A stretch of DNA of 64,000 nt from assembly GCA_010093485.1 (NCBI GenBank), contig MU001506.1:1320516-1384515 (forward strand), in the 5' to 3' direction. The first letter of the stretch is position 1. Every line of letters starts with the position of its first letter. The position numbers and the translations under genes were made by a program. This stretch comes from Karstenula rhodostoma CBS 690.94. Taxonomy: Eukaryota; Ascomycota; Dothideomycetes; Pleosporales; Didymosphaeriaceae. The notes below the pieces were generated by a model. It saw nothing but the letters and a program-made list of their open reading frames with translations. It did not search any database and was not told the origin of the DNA. This document shows, in pieces, positions 15,621-28,649 of the stretch.

Positions 15621-15976
15621 TATATAAAGGTAAAAAAGAAGAATAAATAATAAAAGTTAAATTAGTTACTTTTATACTTAGGAACTATTTTCTAGCTATT
15701 ATAAGGCCTAATACTTTTTAGTATACCTAATACTATATCTCCTACTAATTTATTACCTAGTCCTTATCTTTAGTACTATAAAGTATATCTATAATCTAAT
15801 TTATATTATTAGGTAAATCCTCTTTATTACTAAATACTATATCTAGAATATAAGTAGCCTCTTTATTAATAAATCTACTTATTCTAAATATATAGTCCTT
15901 AACTTATTAGTAATATCTAATACTATAGCTAATACTTTATTTATAAAGTAGAGTATAGTATATATTTCTTATATAG

Positions 15977-16222
15977 TATAAGGCTAGAATATAGCTAAAT
16001 AGGATAAATACTCTTAGAATTAGATAGATAAAAGAAACTATATAAATTAAGACTAAACTTAAAATACTAAGATAGAAAGGGTCCTAGAAAGGGACTCTCT
16101 ATATACTAGGTATTTAAGATTTACTAACTAATCTATATATAGACTACTAGATAAGGCCTAAACTTAAAAATAAGTAAATATTCTATAAAGGGATTTAACC
16201 TTAGGTTAAATTAACCCTTATA
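15977..16222 (-). repeat. 3' LTR of gypsy element (246 bp)
   Basis: Near-identical to 23957-24202, differing mostly by C/T and G/A changes. The 5-bp TSD copy tatag is immediately left. Confidence 0.88.
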
Positions 16223-19200
16223 CTACCCCCCTCTAAGCGCGATCTAGGGTCTTAATAGTCCTTAAGGACTATAAGAATACCTATATCTATAAAAAAAAAG
16301 AAAAGAATAAATTAATTTAGAGAGAAAAAAATAAAAATAAAAAAAATATCCTCTATACCTTTAAAAAATTTTTTATTAAACTTATATAGTTATAGACTAG
16401 ATTAGAGTATTCTATTCTAGTATAATTATATAGGGCTTTATAATTTCCTATATAAAAATATCTTTATTTAGAATTTTTCTAAGTAGTTAGCTACGCGCTA
16501 TTATATATATATTATATAGGGTTCCCTAATCCTATAAGGAGAGGTTAAGATCTAGTTTAAAACCTTAAATTCCTTATTATAGTTAAAGGCTTAAAGTGTT
16601 TAATATATAAAACTTAATCCTTTATAGTATTAAGAAATATAAGATAAGTATACCTTATAGATACTAGATAGACTATCTAGATTAAGTTACTATACTAACT
16701 AGCCTATTTTTAAGTAATCCTTTATTAACTATCTACCTTAATAGGCGTATTATCTTTAGAATTACTATTTAAGAATACTTTATTAAGAATAGCTTTCTTC
16801 TAAGTATCTAGGTACTTAGAGGGCCTAGCTACCTAAGGATTAGTATTATAGAAGTTACCTACTAGCTTTAGAATATTTCTAAAATTAGATACTAGATACT
16901 ATATATTATCTAGATTATAGCCTTATTATACTATTTAGTACTAGAGTTTTTCCTAGCTTAATTAGCTATTATAAATAAGTAATATCTCCTACTTAAGGGT
17001 ATTATTAACTTTAGTTAGTAGTTCCTATAGTTAGTATTATCTAGGAAGTAGATTATTAGGTACTTTCTAAAGATAGTCTATATAAAATACTAAATAAACT
17101 TTTATATATAATAGTAATTTAAACTTATAGGATAACTCTTATATTTCTATAATATAGTATAGACTATATATTTACTTATTAAGCTTAATAAAGGGATATA
17201 ATATTAAAAAGCCTTTTAGAGTAATATAGATAAAGTTACTAATAATAAAGTTAGATAGTTAGTAGTATTTATTAGCTTATTTTACTATTAAGTCTTATAC
17301 TATAATAAGGTTCTAATAGGCCTAGTTATAAATCTAAATAATAGTTTTAAGGTAAATAGTAATAAACTTATAGGCTTACTTAGAGCTAATATTATTAGAA
17401 GAGTTCTTAGATAACCTAACTTTATCTCTTTAGTTCTAAAAGACTTTAGCTTTATAGCTAAATTTAATTTTATATAGAGAGAAACTAGTAGATTTATTAG
17501 GTAAAGAGGCTTACGCCTAGTCTATTAAAGGGAGTAGATCTAACTAGTTATTCTAAAATTTATTAATAAATAAATAGAGATACTAGTTAATATACTTATT
17601 ATATATCTTAGTTTAGCTATTTATTTAGGTATAATCTATAAATATAAATTTCTACTATATATCTATAAGATAATATAGTTTACTAGTAAAATTAGAAATA
17701 AACTATAGCCCTTAATCTAATATAATAGATTTAGGGATACTAAAGATTCTCTAGATATACTAGTAGTAAAGGGAGGTAGTCTATTCTATAGTAATTATTT
17801 TATAGTATAATAGTAAAAAGGTATATTTACTTAGATAGTATATATAAACTATAATATTATTAAAGCCCTTTTAGTCTAGTAGAAAGCTTTTAAAGTCTAT
17901 AGAGATATTTTATTATATAGCCTCTAGAATAGGTAGTAGTTAGAATAGGTCTAGCTTCTTATTATAAGGGGGCTTAGTCTAGTAGTAGATCTTATAATTA
18001 TATATAAACTATTTAATATCTATATATATATAGCTCTAATAGTATAATTTCTAAATAAGTTTATAGGTCTTTTTAGTACTAGGGTATATAGTTATCTAGT
18101 AGGAGTAAACTATATTAATAAGGATTATTTAAAGCTAACTAGTTTTAGGGATAACTAAATAGTCTTAGTATAAAAAAAGTTTAGAAGGTATTCTATTATA
18201 CTTACTATTTAGTTTAGAGGTAGCCTCTTAAAGTAGTTTTAAAATTAGGTTAGTATAATTTACTTTAAATAGGTAGTTTACTAGTATAATAGGAAAGTTT
18301 TATAATTTAGTCTCTCTACTTTACTAGTTTAGCTTAGTAGTAGTAACTAATACTACTATTTTATAGTCCTTATTATTAGTATTATTGTTAGTAATATTCT
18401 ATTATTAGGAGAAGAAGTATATTATATAGGCTAATTTAGCTTTTACCTTTTATATAACTAGTTCTTTCTATTTCTATAATAGTATATTAGCTATAATATT
18501 TATAGATCTAGGGTAAAATATAATTATATAGTTATATTAGAATAATACTTCTAACTAATAAGTCTAGTAGGGTATAAGTTCTTATTTTATAGAGAAGTAT
18601 TTAAGTATATAATAGTCTATAATAATAGTAAATAGCTCTTCTAACTATAAACTAATAAGCTAGATATACTATATATATAACCTACCTATAATAGTAAGTA
18701 TTTCCTTATTATAAATATTATAATTTATTTCTACTAGTTTTATTTTATACGAGTAGAAACTAAAAGATTTCTAGGTTCTATTATTTTATATCTATAAGAT
18801 AACTTCTATAATAATATTATTACTAGTATTAGTCTCTATCTATATTTTATAGTAGGGGGAGTACTATATAATAAGATTATCTAAGTAGAAAAGGTCCTTT
18901 ATAGTTTAAAAAGTAGTGTATTTTTTATTTTTAAACTTATACTAGGTACCTTTTTTAGTTAGCTTAGTAAGGGGTTAAATAATATATCTATAGTTTTTAA
19001 GGTAAGCCTAATAGTAGTTATAGAATTCTAAAAAGAATTAGAGGGTATAGAGGCTAGTAGGCTCTTTTTAGTTCTATACTATAGTTTCCTTTTTAGAGTC
19101 CTTATAAATCCCGTTAGTAGTAATAATAAAACTTAGAAATTTAATTTCTTAAATAATAAATTCGCTTTTCTTAATATTATAATAGAGGTAGTACTTTTTT

Positions 19201-22200
19201 AGCTATTTAATAACTTTAGATATATAAGCCTTATACTCTAGAGGATCCTTAGAGTAGATAAGGATATTATTAATATAAACTATATAAATTAAGTTAATTA
19301 TATTAGCTAGAATTATATTAATAAAGTATTAGAATAATACTAGTCTATTAGTTATACTAAAAGGAAGAATATTATACTTAAAGTTACTATATTAAGTTTA
19401 AAATATAAAGAGGTTAGAGGCGTGTTTAGTAAGTTATATATAGTAAAAGGCTTATTATAGGTCTAGTTTAGTAAATATATATACCCTAGATAGGTATATA
19501 AGAGTTTCCTCTAGTAATAGTATAGAAATAATATTCTTTTTAGTAATACTATTAAGTCTCCTATAATTAATATAAAGATACTACCCCCCTCTAGACTTCT
19601 TTATATATAAGATAGGGGAGATAAAGCTAGTATTACTAGGGGAGATAAATTCTTTCTTTACTATATCCTAAATATATAGGTATAGTAATTCTAGCTTATT
19701 AAGGGATATAGAATATAATAAAGAGGTCTTTAAAGTACTAATATTCTTAGTAAGGATAATATTATAATTAATACCTTTTTATTATAGGGGTAAGGTATTT
19801 ACCTTTTATTTACTAAAGTAAGAAATATCTATCCCTACCTATCTATAGTAGGGAAGCTTAGTTTTAAATTCTATTAGTAACTATTTTTAAGACTTTTTTA
19901 GAGAGTTAGCTATAGCTTCCTTCTTATAATACTTAGCTTCTATAAGTTTAAGTAACTTATATTAATTAATAGAGCTAATTTCTATATTTTATATACTAAC
20001 TATAAATACTATAGTAGAGATAGTTAAAATATTAATACTAACCTTAAGGAGCTATTCCCTTATTAGTATTTAATACTTAGGGGGTTCCTCTAGAGATAGT
20101 AGCCCTAGATTAAATAGTACTTTATTTATCTTATATAAATCTTCCTTATATTAAAGCTACTCTATAGGGTAAAAGGTAGTAATAACTTAGTTCTTTAAAT
20201 AGTTTTTTAGTTTAATCCTTAGCTCTTATAAGAGTTTTTTAGTAGTTTATTTACTAGGGTCTCTAGTAGAATTAGGCTTAGTAGAGGTAGTTAATTCTTC
20301 TAGTAATAATTTATTATTATATAGTAACTTATTACTATATTTATATACTAGGGTATTATCCTTAATACTAGACTTAGCTAATTACTAATTCTTATCTCTA
20401 GACTCTAGTAGTTTAGCTTTATTACTATTCTTATTTAAAAATATATAATATACTATAATAAAGTCCTTATCTAGAATAGGCTCTACTAAAGGTAGTTAAT
20501 AATTACTATAGTTCTAGGGGGTAGCCTATATTAGAGAGATAGATAATATTATAGGCTCTATAGAAATCTTAAACTCCTTTATAGGGGAGTATTCCCTATA
20601 GAGTAATTATACTTATTAAAATTAAATATCCTCCTTTTTAAAGTTAGTATTCTATTAGTTAGTATTAAACTAGTATTTTTTATTAACTAGTAGGAGTAGG
20701 TAGCGCGGTACTATAAGTAGAGTAATAACCTATAATAGTATATTATCTAGCTATAATAAGTACTAGTTATAATAATTAATTAGTATCTTAGTATTCTTAA
20801 AGAATTTTTATTCTATAATAAGGTTATAGTCTCCTATTTTATATAGGATAAACTATATAGTTATAGGGTATTTATTAATATTAAGTACTACTTAAAAGTA
20901 GTAATTAATTAAGGCGGCCTTCTTACTAGTAAAACTTTTAAGAGGGATTAGATATTTAAGCTATATTAACTTAATATTAAGTTAGTACCTTAATACTTTT
21001 TCTAGCTATAAGGTAATAAGATTATATATAAATATACTAGAATTAATAAGGCTATATACACGAACCTTATATCTATTATTTTAGAATATTATAGAAAGTA
21101 TAAAAGGTATTCCCCTAAATAAATTAAGGATTTAAATACCTTTAAAGTTAGTATAATACTTCTTAGGGTAGAATACTAGCTTCTATAGGTTAATTAGTTC
21201 TATATCTACTACTTCTATTAGGGGTATTAGTCTAGAGTTAACTAGTACCTTTAGTTTTCTAATTTAAAGTTTAACTTAGAGTCTTTATTAGAGGTATATT
21301 TATTACTAGATTCTAGGAAGAAGTAAGCCTTATTCTCTTTTTAAACTTTTATAATAATAGTAATAGTATACCTATTATAGGGTTTAATAGGGTAATTATA
21401 GTAGATATAGTCCTTAGAGAGGTAGTTATAATATACCTAATTCTTATAATACTACTCCCTAGAGTATCTATATCTAGGGTTAGTAGATTAACGCTTTAGA
21501 GCTAATTTTATTATAGTATCTTTAGATAGTCCTATAGTATAATAAGGGGCTAAAGTAACTATTTATAATAAAAACTCCTTATAATAGTATAGGGTAAAAG
21601 GAGTAAATTAATTATAGTTAGTCTAATAGTTATACTTATAGGCTTTATATAGCTTATAGATAATAATATAAAATTTATTATAGTTTATAGTAAGATTAAT
21701 AGTATTCTAGGTAAACTAGTTAGTAAGCTTTATATAGAGCTTTTTATAAAGCGTCTCTTTAGGATTATTAGGATAAAACCTAGCCTAGTTTATAAATATA
21801 TTATACTATATAATAAATAAGTTTATATTTCCTCTAGATAGAAGTATTATTTTCTAGAGGTTAGTATAGGTATTAATATTCTAATTTAGTAGTATAAATA
21901 TAATTTAAAGGTAGTTATATAGATCTATAAGAGATATAGTTAATTACTACTATTTCTAGATATTAAAAATTTTAAAGGTATAACCTTCTAGCTATATATT
22001 AATATAATTAGTAATAGCTATAGTATATTCTTTAAAAGTATTTTACTAAAAGTAATCTATATTAGACTTAATCTTAACCTCTAGTAAATAGAACTATAGC
22101 TTAAACTAAGCCTTATTACTATTAAACTTATTAGGGTCTAGAACCTTAGGGAATAGGTATTTATTCTAGCGAGTTTAATATTTTATATAGTAAAGGTTTA

Positions 22201-23594
22201 GCACTTTATAAAAAAGTTTACTAAGGGTATTTACTCTTAGGATATATTAACCTATAGTAGAATAGTCTATACCTTATTAATTATTTATTTTTAGAGTAAC
22301 TAGTTTAGTATTATATTTAATAGTAAGTACTAGCTTAGTAGGGGAAGTACTAAACTAGTAGAGTAACTTAAAGCTATTATTATTATTTAAGTTACTAATT
22401 ATTACCTATATTAGTTAATTCTTAGCCTTAGTAGTTTTTTTTAGTTTTATAATCTTAGTTTATAGATAATTATTTTCTTTTTAAGTCTATATCTAGGAGT
22501 TTATTATAATATTAATTTTATTATTTAGATTAGTATTTTACTAGACTAGCTTTTATTACTAGTCCTATACTTTATATATATATTAGGATAAGATTATAAG
22601 CTATAACTTTATAATAAATAGGGCTATATTAGCCTTAATATAGTCTATATATATATTAGAAGTAGTAGTAAACTCTAGATCTTAGTAGTTTAAGGTCTTT
22701 AGGTATTTTTTATCTAAAGTAATTAGGTCTAGAATAATTATATTAATATTAGTAAAGGCTATATATAATTTAGATACTTCTTCTAGCTTTTATAGTCTAG
22801 TTATCTATAGACTAGCCTTAAAATTATTTTCTTTCTCTTTATAGTTTCTAGTTCTAGGATTCTAATAGAGGCCTAATTCCTTCTTAATCTTACTAATATT
22901 AGCTAGGTATTCTTTAGTACCTTTAAGTAGCTAAATACCTAGTTTTAATAGGAAAAGTTTAATTTAGAAGGGTAGGTTTTCTAGCTTATAGGAAGGTTAT
23001 ATACTAGAGGGTTTAGTTACTAATACCTATTCTTATATTAGGATAGGTAAGTAATTTTAAAATAATATATATAGTATCTTACTTATAGTTATACTATAAT
23101 AGGGGTTATTTATTTTTAAAATATTATTAAAGTTTTTTTTACTAAAATTAAAAGCTATTATTACTTTAGTAGTATAGCTTATAAAGTAAGTCCTAGTATA
23201 GCTCTAAAAAAAAGGTATTAGATTCCTATTAATAAACTATTTAGATACTAGAGGTTTTATTTTTATATACTTAGTTATAGATAGTAGTATAGTAGGTATA
23301 GAGCTATTTAGAGGTAAAGTAGATAAAAAGAAAGGGTTATCTAAAATAGAGATATTATATAAATTAATATTTACTATAAGGGTAAAAGGTAGATTTAAGT
23401 AGGTAAGATATAAGTAATAAGTAGATAGTTAATTATATTTTAAGCCTATTTACTAAGAATATATATATTATTTTTAATATACTTATAATAGATACGCGCT
23501 TCTATTTAAAAGGGATTTAATCTTTATAGTAGTTAATTTTACTAAAGGTACCTAATATTAGTAGGTCTTTAAGGGAGTTTAAAAAATCTAGGAG

Positions 23595-23870
23595 GATATT
23601 CTAGTACCTTAATAGCTAGTCTTTAATAAGGACTTTAGAGGATATTCTAGTACCTTAATAGCTAGCCTTTAATAAGGATTTTAGAGGATATTCTAGTACC
23701 TTAATAGCTAGTTTTTAATAAGGACTTTAAAGGATATTCTAGTATTTTAATAGCTAGTCTTTAATAAGGACTTTAGAGGATATTCTAGTACCTTAATAGC
23801 TAGCCTTTAATAAGGATTTTAGAGGATATTCTAGCGCCTTAATAGCTAATCTAAAGAAAAATTTTAGGAT
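23595..23870. repeat. 46-bp tandem repeat, six copies
   Basis: The gatattctag start of each unit falls at 23595, 23641, 23687, 23733, 23779 and 23825, giving an exact 46-bp period. Units differ mainly by C/T changes. The array sits near the 5' end of the minus-strand gypsy element, upstream of its coding region. Confidence 0.92.
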
Positions 23871-23956
23871 TTTAATAAACCTTTCTATACCTAAAGAGCT
23901 AAAGGTAGATATTATAGTTACTAATCTCTAGCTAAAAAAAGGGGTCTTAAGTTTAA

Positions 23957-24202
23957 TATAAGGCTAGGATATAGCTAAATAGAGTAAATACTCTTAGAAT
24001 TAGATAGATAGAAGAAACTATATAAATTAAAACTAAACTTAAGATACTAAAATAGAGAAGGTCCTAGAGAGGGACTCTTTATATATTAGGTATTTAAAAT
24101 CTACTAACTAATCTATATATAGGCTACTAGATAAGGCCTAAGCTTAAAGGTAGGTAAATATCCTATAAGGGGATTTAATCTTAGGTTAAATTAACCCTTA
24201 TA
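23957..24202 (-). repeat. 5' LTR of gypsy element (246 bp)
   Basis: Direct-repeat partner of 15977-16222. The 5-bp TSD copy tatag follows at 24203-24207. Confidence 0.88.
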
Positions 24203-24207
24203 TATAG

Positions 24208-25602
24208 ACTAGGAAGTAGTAGAGTAATACCCTTTTTATATATATTCTAGTATACTATATAGACTATAAATTAGTAGAAGAAGCTAGTAAATTAGGCTAT
24301 ATAGAATAGACTAATAAGTACCCTTTCCTACTTAAACTATAGAATTATAAATAGTAGGTAAGTAATTTTTAAAGTCTTATATATAGAGAGATATTATATA
24401 GCTAATAAGGTTACCTTATATAGTATATAGTACTATATTAAATTAGTTAAGAATACTATAGTTTAAATAGGAACTTATCTTTATACTCTTTTAAGCTAAT
24501 ATTTTCTTTATTAGAATTAAATTCTAAACTTATATATTTAATCTAGCTAGTATTTATTTAATTTATATCTAGTAGGTATTAGTAAGGTATTAGTTTTAGA
24601 ATACTTATATACTTATAAATAGAAGATCTTTATCTTATAGGTTATTAAAAAAGATTTTAAAACTCTAGTAAAGATAGTTCTACTTCTTATATAGAGTTTT
24701 AAAGTATTTAGTAGTCTTATCCCTTATAATAATCTAGGTATTAAGTATAGCTATATTTTTAATACTAATTTTAGTATTAAGAACTTCTTATTTAAAGGCC
24801 TCCTAGTCTACTTTAACTTTTTCTTTCTTATTTCTCTTAAGAATAGTAGATAGGTTAAGTAATTACTAGTCTAAAATCTTTAATAATAAGGCTCTAGTAT
24901 TAGTTAAGGTATTAGGTAATTAAGTAGATATTAGTATTATTAGAGTTAGAGTAGGAAAATTAGGGATATTAAAATACTAAGCTTACTTCTCTATAAACTA
25001 CTTAGCCTTAATTTTACTAATATCTTAGCTAGTATAGGCTACTACCTTATAGTATTAAATAGTTCTAGTATTAAAACTATTAAATATATTAGTACCTAAT
25101 ACTACCTAATACTTTTTTAACTTACTATATTATATTATATATATTATTTAACTAGATATATAACTATTTTAGTATATTAGGCTAGTCTCTTATTAGTAGC
25201 TAATTAATAATTAGCTATATAGCTAGTAGAAAGGTATTTTTTTAGAACTTAAAGTAATATATATTATCTACTATTTTATTATACTCTATAGTAAGCTCTT
25301 TACTAGTCTTTTTTATTTAAGTAGCTATATTTTTCTTTATACTCTTATTTAAAGAGTACTTTCTAGTATCTTTATACTACTTAATATTAGGTAGGTCTAC
25401 TATAGTAGAGGTATTAGGTAAGTATTAGGTATAAGGTAATAGGTAGATATTAGATATAGGATAAATAACTATATAGTCCTATAATATAGAGTATAGAAGA
25501 AAGGTAATAAAGGTAAATAAAAGAAGTTATTAATAAATATTATAAGTAAACCTTATATAATTAAACCCTACTATTATATACCTATCTATTAAGTACTTAT
25601 AC
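24208..25602. other. Unresolved RIP-mutated DNA
   Basis: AT-rich, CpA/TpG-depleted, closed in every frame. A minus-strand reading between about 24800 and 25400 shows stretches of plausible protein-like composition, but I recognise no family. Confidence 0.5.
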
Positions 25603-25950
25603 TATAAATACTAAAGTACCTTTACTTACTTAAGTAAAGATAAATATACCTTACCTAAAAATAGAAATATTCTATTACTTTTTTTACTATATAGACTAAT
25701 ATTATCTAATACTCTATATATACTTAAGATAGCTTAAATATATTAAGTTTTTATAAAGTTAGAATATATTTACTTTTTATTTTTATTATAAATACTAAGG
25801 TGCCTTTATAACTTACTTACTAAAGTAAAGGTAAATATACCTTACCTAAAAGTAGGAATATTTTATTACTTTTTTTACTATATAGACTAATACTATTTAA
25901 TACCTTATATATACTTATAATAGCTTAAATAGGTTAAGTTTTTATAAATA
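25603..25950. repeat. 184-bp direct duplication (two copies)
   Basis: The block starting tataaatactaaagtacc at 25603 recurs at 25787 and both run about 160 bp to ttaagtttttataaa. It lies upstream of the histone H3-like relic and could be duplicated promoter DNA, but nothing shows that directly. Confidence 0.8.
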
Positions 25951-26310
25951 TAAAGCTTTTTTTCTAATTTATTACCTTTTATTTTTACTTTTTTCTAGTT
26001 TACTTTTACTTATATTATATATATATACTAAGTAAGCCTATTATATAATCTATATAAGTACTATAGTTTCTATTTTTTTACTTTTTCTCTTCTTTACCTT
26101 AATACTATAAACTATTAACCCTCTTTAATTAATCCTACCTATAAATAATTTTTATAAATTTACTAGTATAGTACTATATAGAAAGATTAAGCCTTCGCGC
26201 CCTATTAGTAGTAAAGGTAAGGGTAAGGCTAAGGCTTAAGGTAAGTTAGATATTAGTCCTAAGTATTAGCCCTATACTTATATATTATAGCTAGTCTATT
26301 TAGTTATCTA

Positions 26311-26850
26311 ATAGCTACTAAAACCCCTTATAAAACTATTATTTCTAATTTACCTACTAAGGCTTAGTAATCTACTTTAATTACTAGTAATATTAAAAAG
26401 CCTTACTACTATAAACTTAGTAGTAAGTATAGTACTAGTATTAGGCTAGTATTAGGCTAATATTCTCTAGCTATAGCTCTTTATAAGATTTACTAATTTT
26501 AGAAGAGTATTAACCTACTTATTTCTAAGCTACTATTCTAGTACCTAGTAAAGGAGGTAGTTATTAATTATAGTATCTTTTACTTTACCTACTATACTCT
26601 TCCTAAGACTATTAATAAAGACCTAATCTATAGTCTTTACTTTTAGTCTAATACTATTATAGCTCTTTAGAAAGCCTCTAAGGCCTTTTTAGTTTATTTT
26701 TTTAAGTATAAGTATTAGTTCTAGTATTAGACTTTATTATATTTATTAATTAAATTTAGGTATACTACTAGCCTATATCTATACTAAGTATATTACTATT
26801 ATAAAATATAATATCTAGTATATTTACTAATTTACTAAAGTAATTAGTTC
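26311..26850 (+). pseudogene. RIP-destroyed histone H3-like gene with introns
   Basis: From an ATA at 26311 (an ATG after RIP), the plus strand reads a short basic tail ending in a KKP block at 26395-26403. A 48-nt intron-like segment (26423-26470: GTAAGT donor, GCTAAT branch, CTCTAG acceptor) interrupts it. Removing that segment joins two parts of the histone H3 fold in frame. Next come A-L-x-x-I-x-x-x-Q-K-S-x-x-L-L-I-x-K-L-x-F-Q-x-L-V-x-E (stops at Q codons read as CAG to TAG) and, after a second possible intron (26573-26620), F-Q-S-N-T-I-x-A-L-Q-x-A-S-x-A-F-L-V-x-F-F. A third candidate intron is 26706-26759. The C-terminal helix beyond is only weakly alignable. Frames carry many stops, so it is dead. 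The short tail and FF in place of LF suggest a divergent H3 or H3 variant. Whether it derives from a CENP-A-like gene cannot be settled by eye. Confidence 0.72.
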
Positions 26851-26859
26851 TTACTAGAA

Positions 26860-27689
26860 TATATTATTTTAGTTTACCTAGCGCTAGACTTATATATAAG
26901 TATTAGGCTAGGTATTAGAACTAATATTTCTATTTACTAATTATACTTTAGGGTATTTATATATAAAGAATAAAGTTTATAGTAGTAATAGGTTTTTATT
27001 AATTAGGTTTTTAAGGAAAATACTACTCTCTAGGGTTTAGTAGATAATTTAGTACTACCTTAATAGTAGTATAATACTAGGTAAAATACCTCTTTAATAT
27101 AGTTAGGTAGTTCTAGCCTATTTAGCCCTACTAATTATACTCTCTTAAATTCTTTTTTTTTCTATACTATAATTTTTATATAGTTATTATATACTTCCTC
27201 TTTTATCTTTATAGATAATAAAGGTTTATTATAAATATACTAATTTAGTTTATATAGATTAGTAATATATTTTATACTAGAAAGTTTTTAACTATAGGGT
27301 ATATTTATTTTATAGCCTTTTCTATTATATATATTATAGCTACTAAAACCTTAGTCTAGTTATTTCTAAATATATTATTATTATATTTATAATATAATTC
27401 TATATTTATAATAAAAATTTTAAAATTACTCTTAACTTTTCTATTATAATTTTTTAGAATTTTAAAATTAACTTATATTAGATTAGTTATTACTACTAGG
27501 GTTTATACCTACTTTAAAATAGTAACTAACTAAATTTTAAGCTACTTTATTTTCTTAGCTTATATAGCTAAAAAAGTAGCTAGACTACTAGCTAAGTCTA
27601 AAACTAAGCTCCTACTTAAGTCTTCTATACTAGTAAATATATTTAGAAATACTATATTAACTTAAACCTTTAAATAGTTAAAGTATTAT
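26860..27689. other. Unresolved RIP-mutated DNA
   Basis: Follows the H3-like relic. No open frame, terminal repeat or recognisable motif was found. Confidence 0.5.
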
Positions 27690-28206
27690 AAGGGGTTTTC
27701 TATATATCTAATCTAAGTCTATACCTTAAAAATTATTTAAGAAATAAAATATAATAGAGGTAAATATAAAATTAGATAATAATTTTATACTATAATAAAA
27801 TAGAATATAATAATACTAAATAAAAACTAAGTATTTATATATATATAAATAGTTTTAATTTAGTTATAAAAGTAAACTACTTCTAAATAATATTTTAAGT
27901 TAACTATAAAGAATAGAAATTATATAGAAATTCTCTTAAATTATATACTAGTTATTTTAATTCTTACTATTTTAGAATTCTCTAGTTTATTCTTATAGAT
28001 TCTACCCTTTTAATAGAAGTATCTATTTTACTTTTACTAAAATCTAGTATTTATAAAATCTTATATTTTTAATAGAATTATAATTATATAATTTATAATA
28101 TAAGCTACCCTATAGGTTTATATATAAATACCTATTAATTTTATTTTTATTATTAATATTTTATATATAATTCTTTTCTTTCTTTTAGTCTAATTTTACT
28201 ATAATT
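27690..28206 (+). repeat. Retro-C copy, left of the gene island
   Basis: About 515 bp starting aaggggttttctatat. It matches 37729-38575 in the same orientation once two later Retro-A insertions are removed from that copy. It supplies the empty target sites for both insertions. No clear TSD on this copy. Confidence 0.7.
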
Positions 28207-28510
28207 ATAATATAATAGTAATAGTAATAAAATAATATACTAAATTATAAACTATAAATAAAAAATATAAATTAAGAATATTAATAAATATAAATAAGTA
28301 AAAAAGTTAGTATTTAAATAACTTTTAGTTATTATTATACTAATAATTAAAAATATATAAATAAAAGTCTAAAAATAAATAAATAAATAAATATTAAAAA
28401 AGAATAAAAAGATTTTTTTTATTATAGATATATTATATAATTCTATAGGCCTAGATTAAAATATAGACTATACTAAGTAGTTATAATAATAACTTTATAT
28501 TAAAAAAAAA
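28207..28510. repeat. Retro-B fragments, head-to-head
   Basis: Bases ~28207-28470 match the 5' part of Retro-B in minus orientation (compare 2300-2512). Bases ~28475-28510 match the Retro-B 3' tail in plus orientation, including a short poly-A. The inverted arrangement sits about 150 bp from the left edge of the gene island. Confidence 0.6.
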
Positions 28511-28649
28511 TATACTAAAATACTAAAATATATTTAATATATTTAATAAAATTTAAATAATATATAGTTTTAGTTTTATATAATTTTATAGTAAGTAAAG
28601 TACTCTATAGCTAGGGGCCTAAAGCCCTTATTTTAATCTAGTTACTAAT

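Larger units (their letters stand above)
15977..24202 (-). mobile_element. Ty3/gypsy LTR retrotransposon, complete but RIP-inactivated (8226 bp)
   Basis: Two direct LTRs of exactly 246 bp each (15977-16222 and 23957-24202) are flanked by the 5-bp duplication tatag (15972-15976 and 24203-24207). On the minus strand, RT motifs (DYRRLN, QAFHRIR-like, LPFG.TN, VY.DDILIYS) lie at about 19230-19640. The integrase C-terminal region with a YGP(F/Y)-like and HPVFH-like block lies at about 17020-17300. A purine run directly inside the left LTR (minus-strand gaggggggtag, 16223-16233) fits the polypurine tract and confirms orientation. All frames are closed by RIP stops. Confidence 0.88.

Noticed and set aside
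23595..23870. Possible CRISPR-like array
   Set aside because: Contiguous 46-bp tandem units without unique spacers, inside a fungal retrotransposon.
1..28640. tRNA or rRNA genes in the AT-rich flanks
   Set aside because: No cloverleaf-like A/B box pairs or conserved rRNA stretches recognised; GC-richer spots are lightly mutated retroposon pieces.
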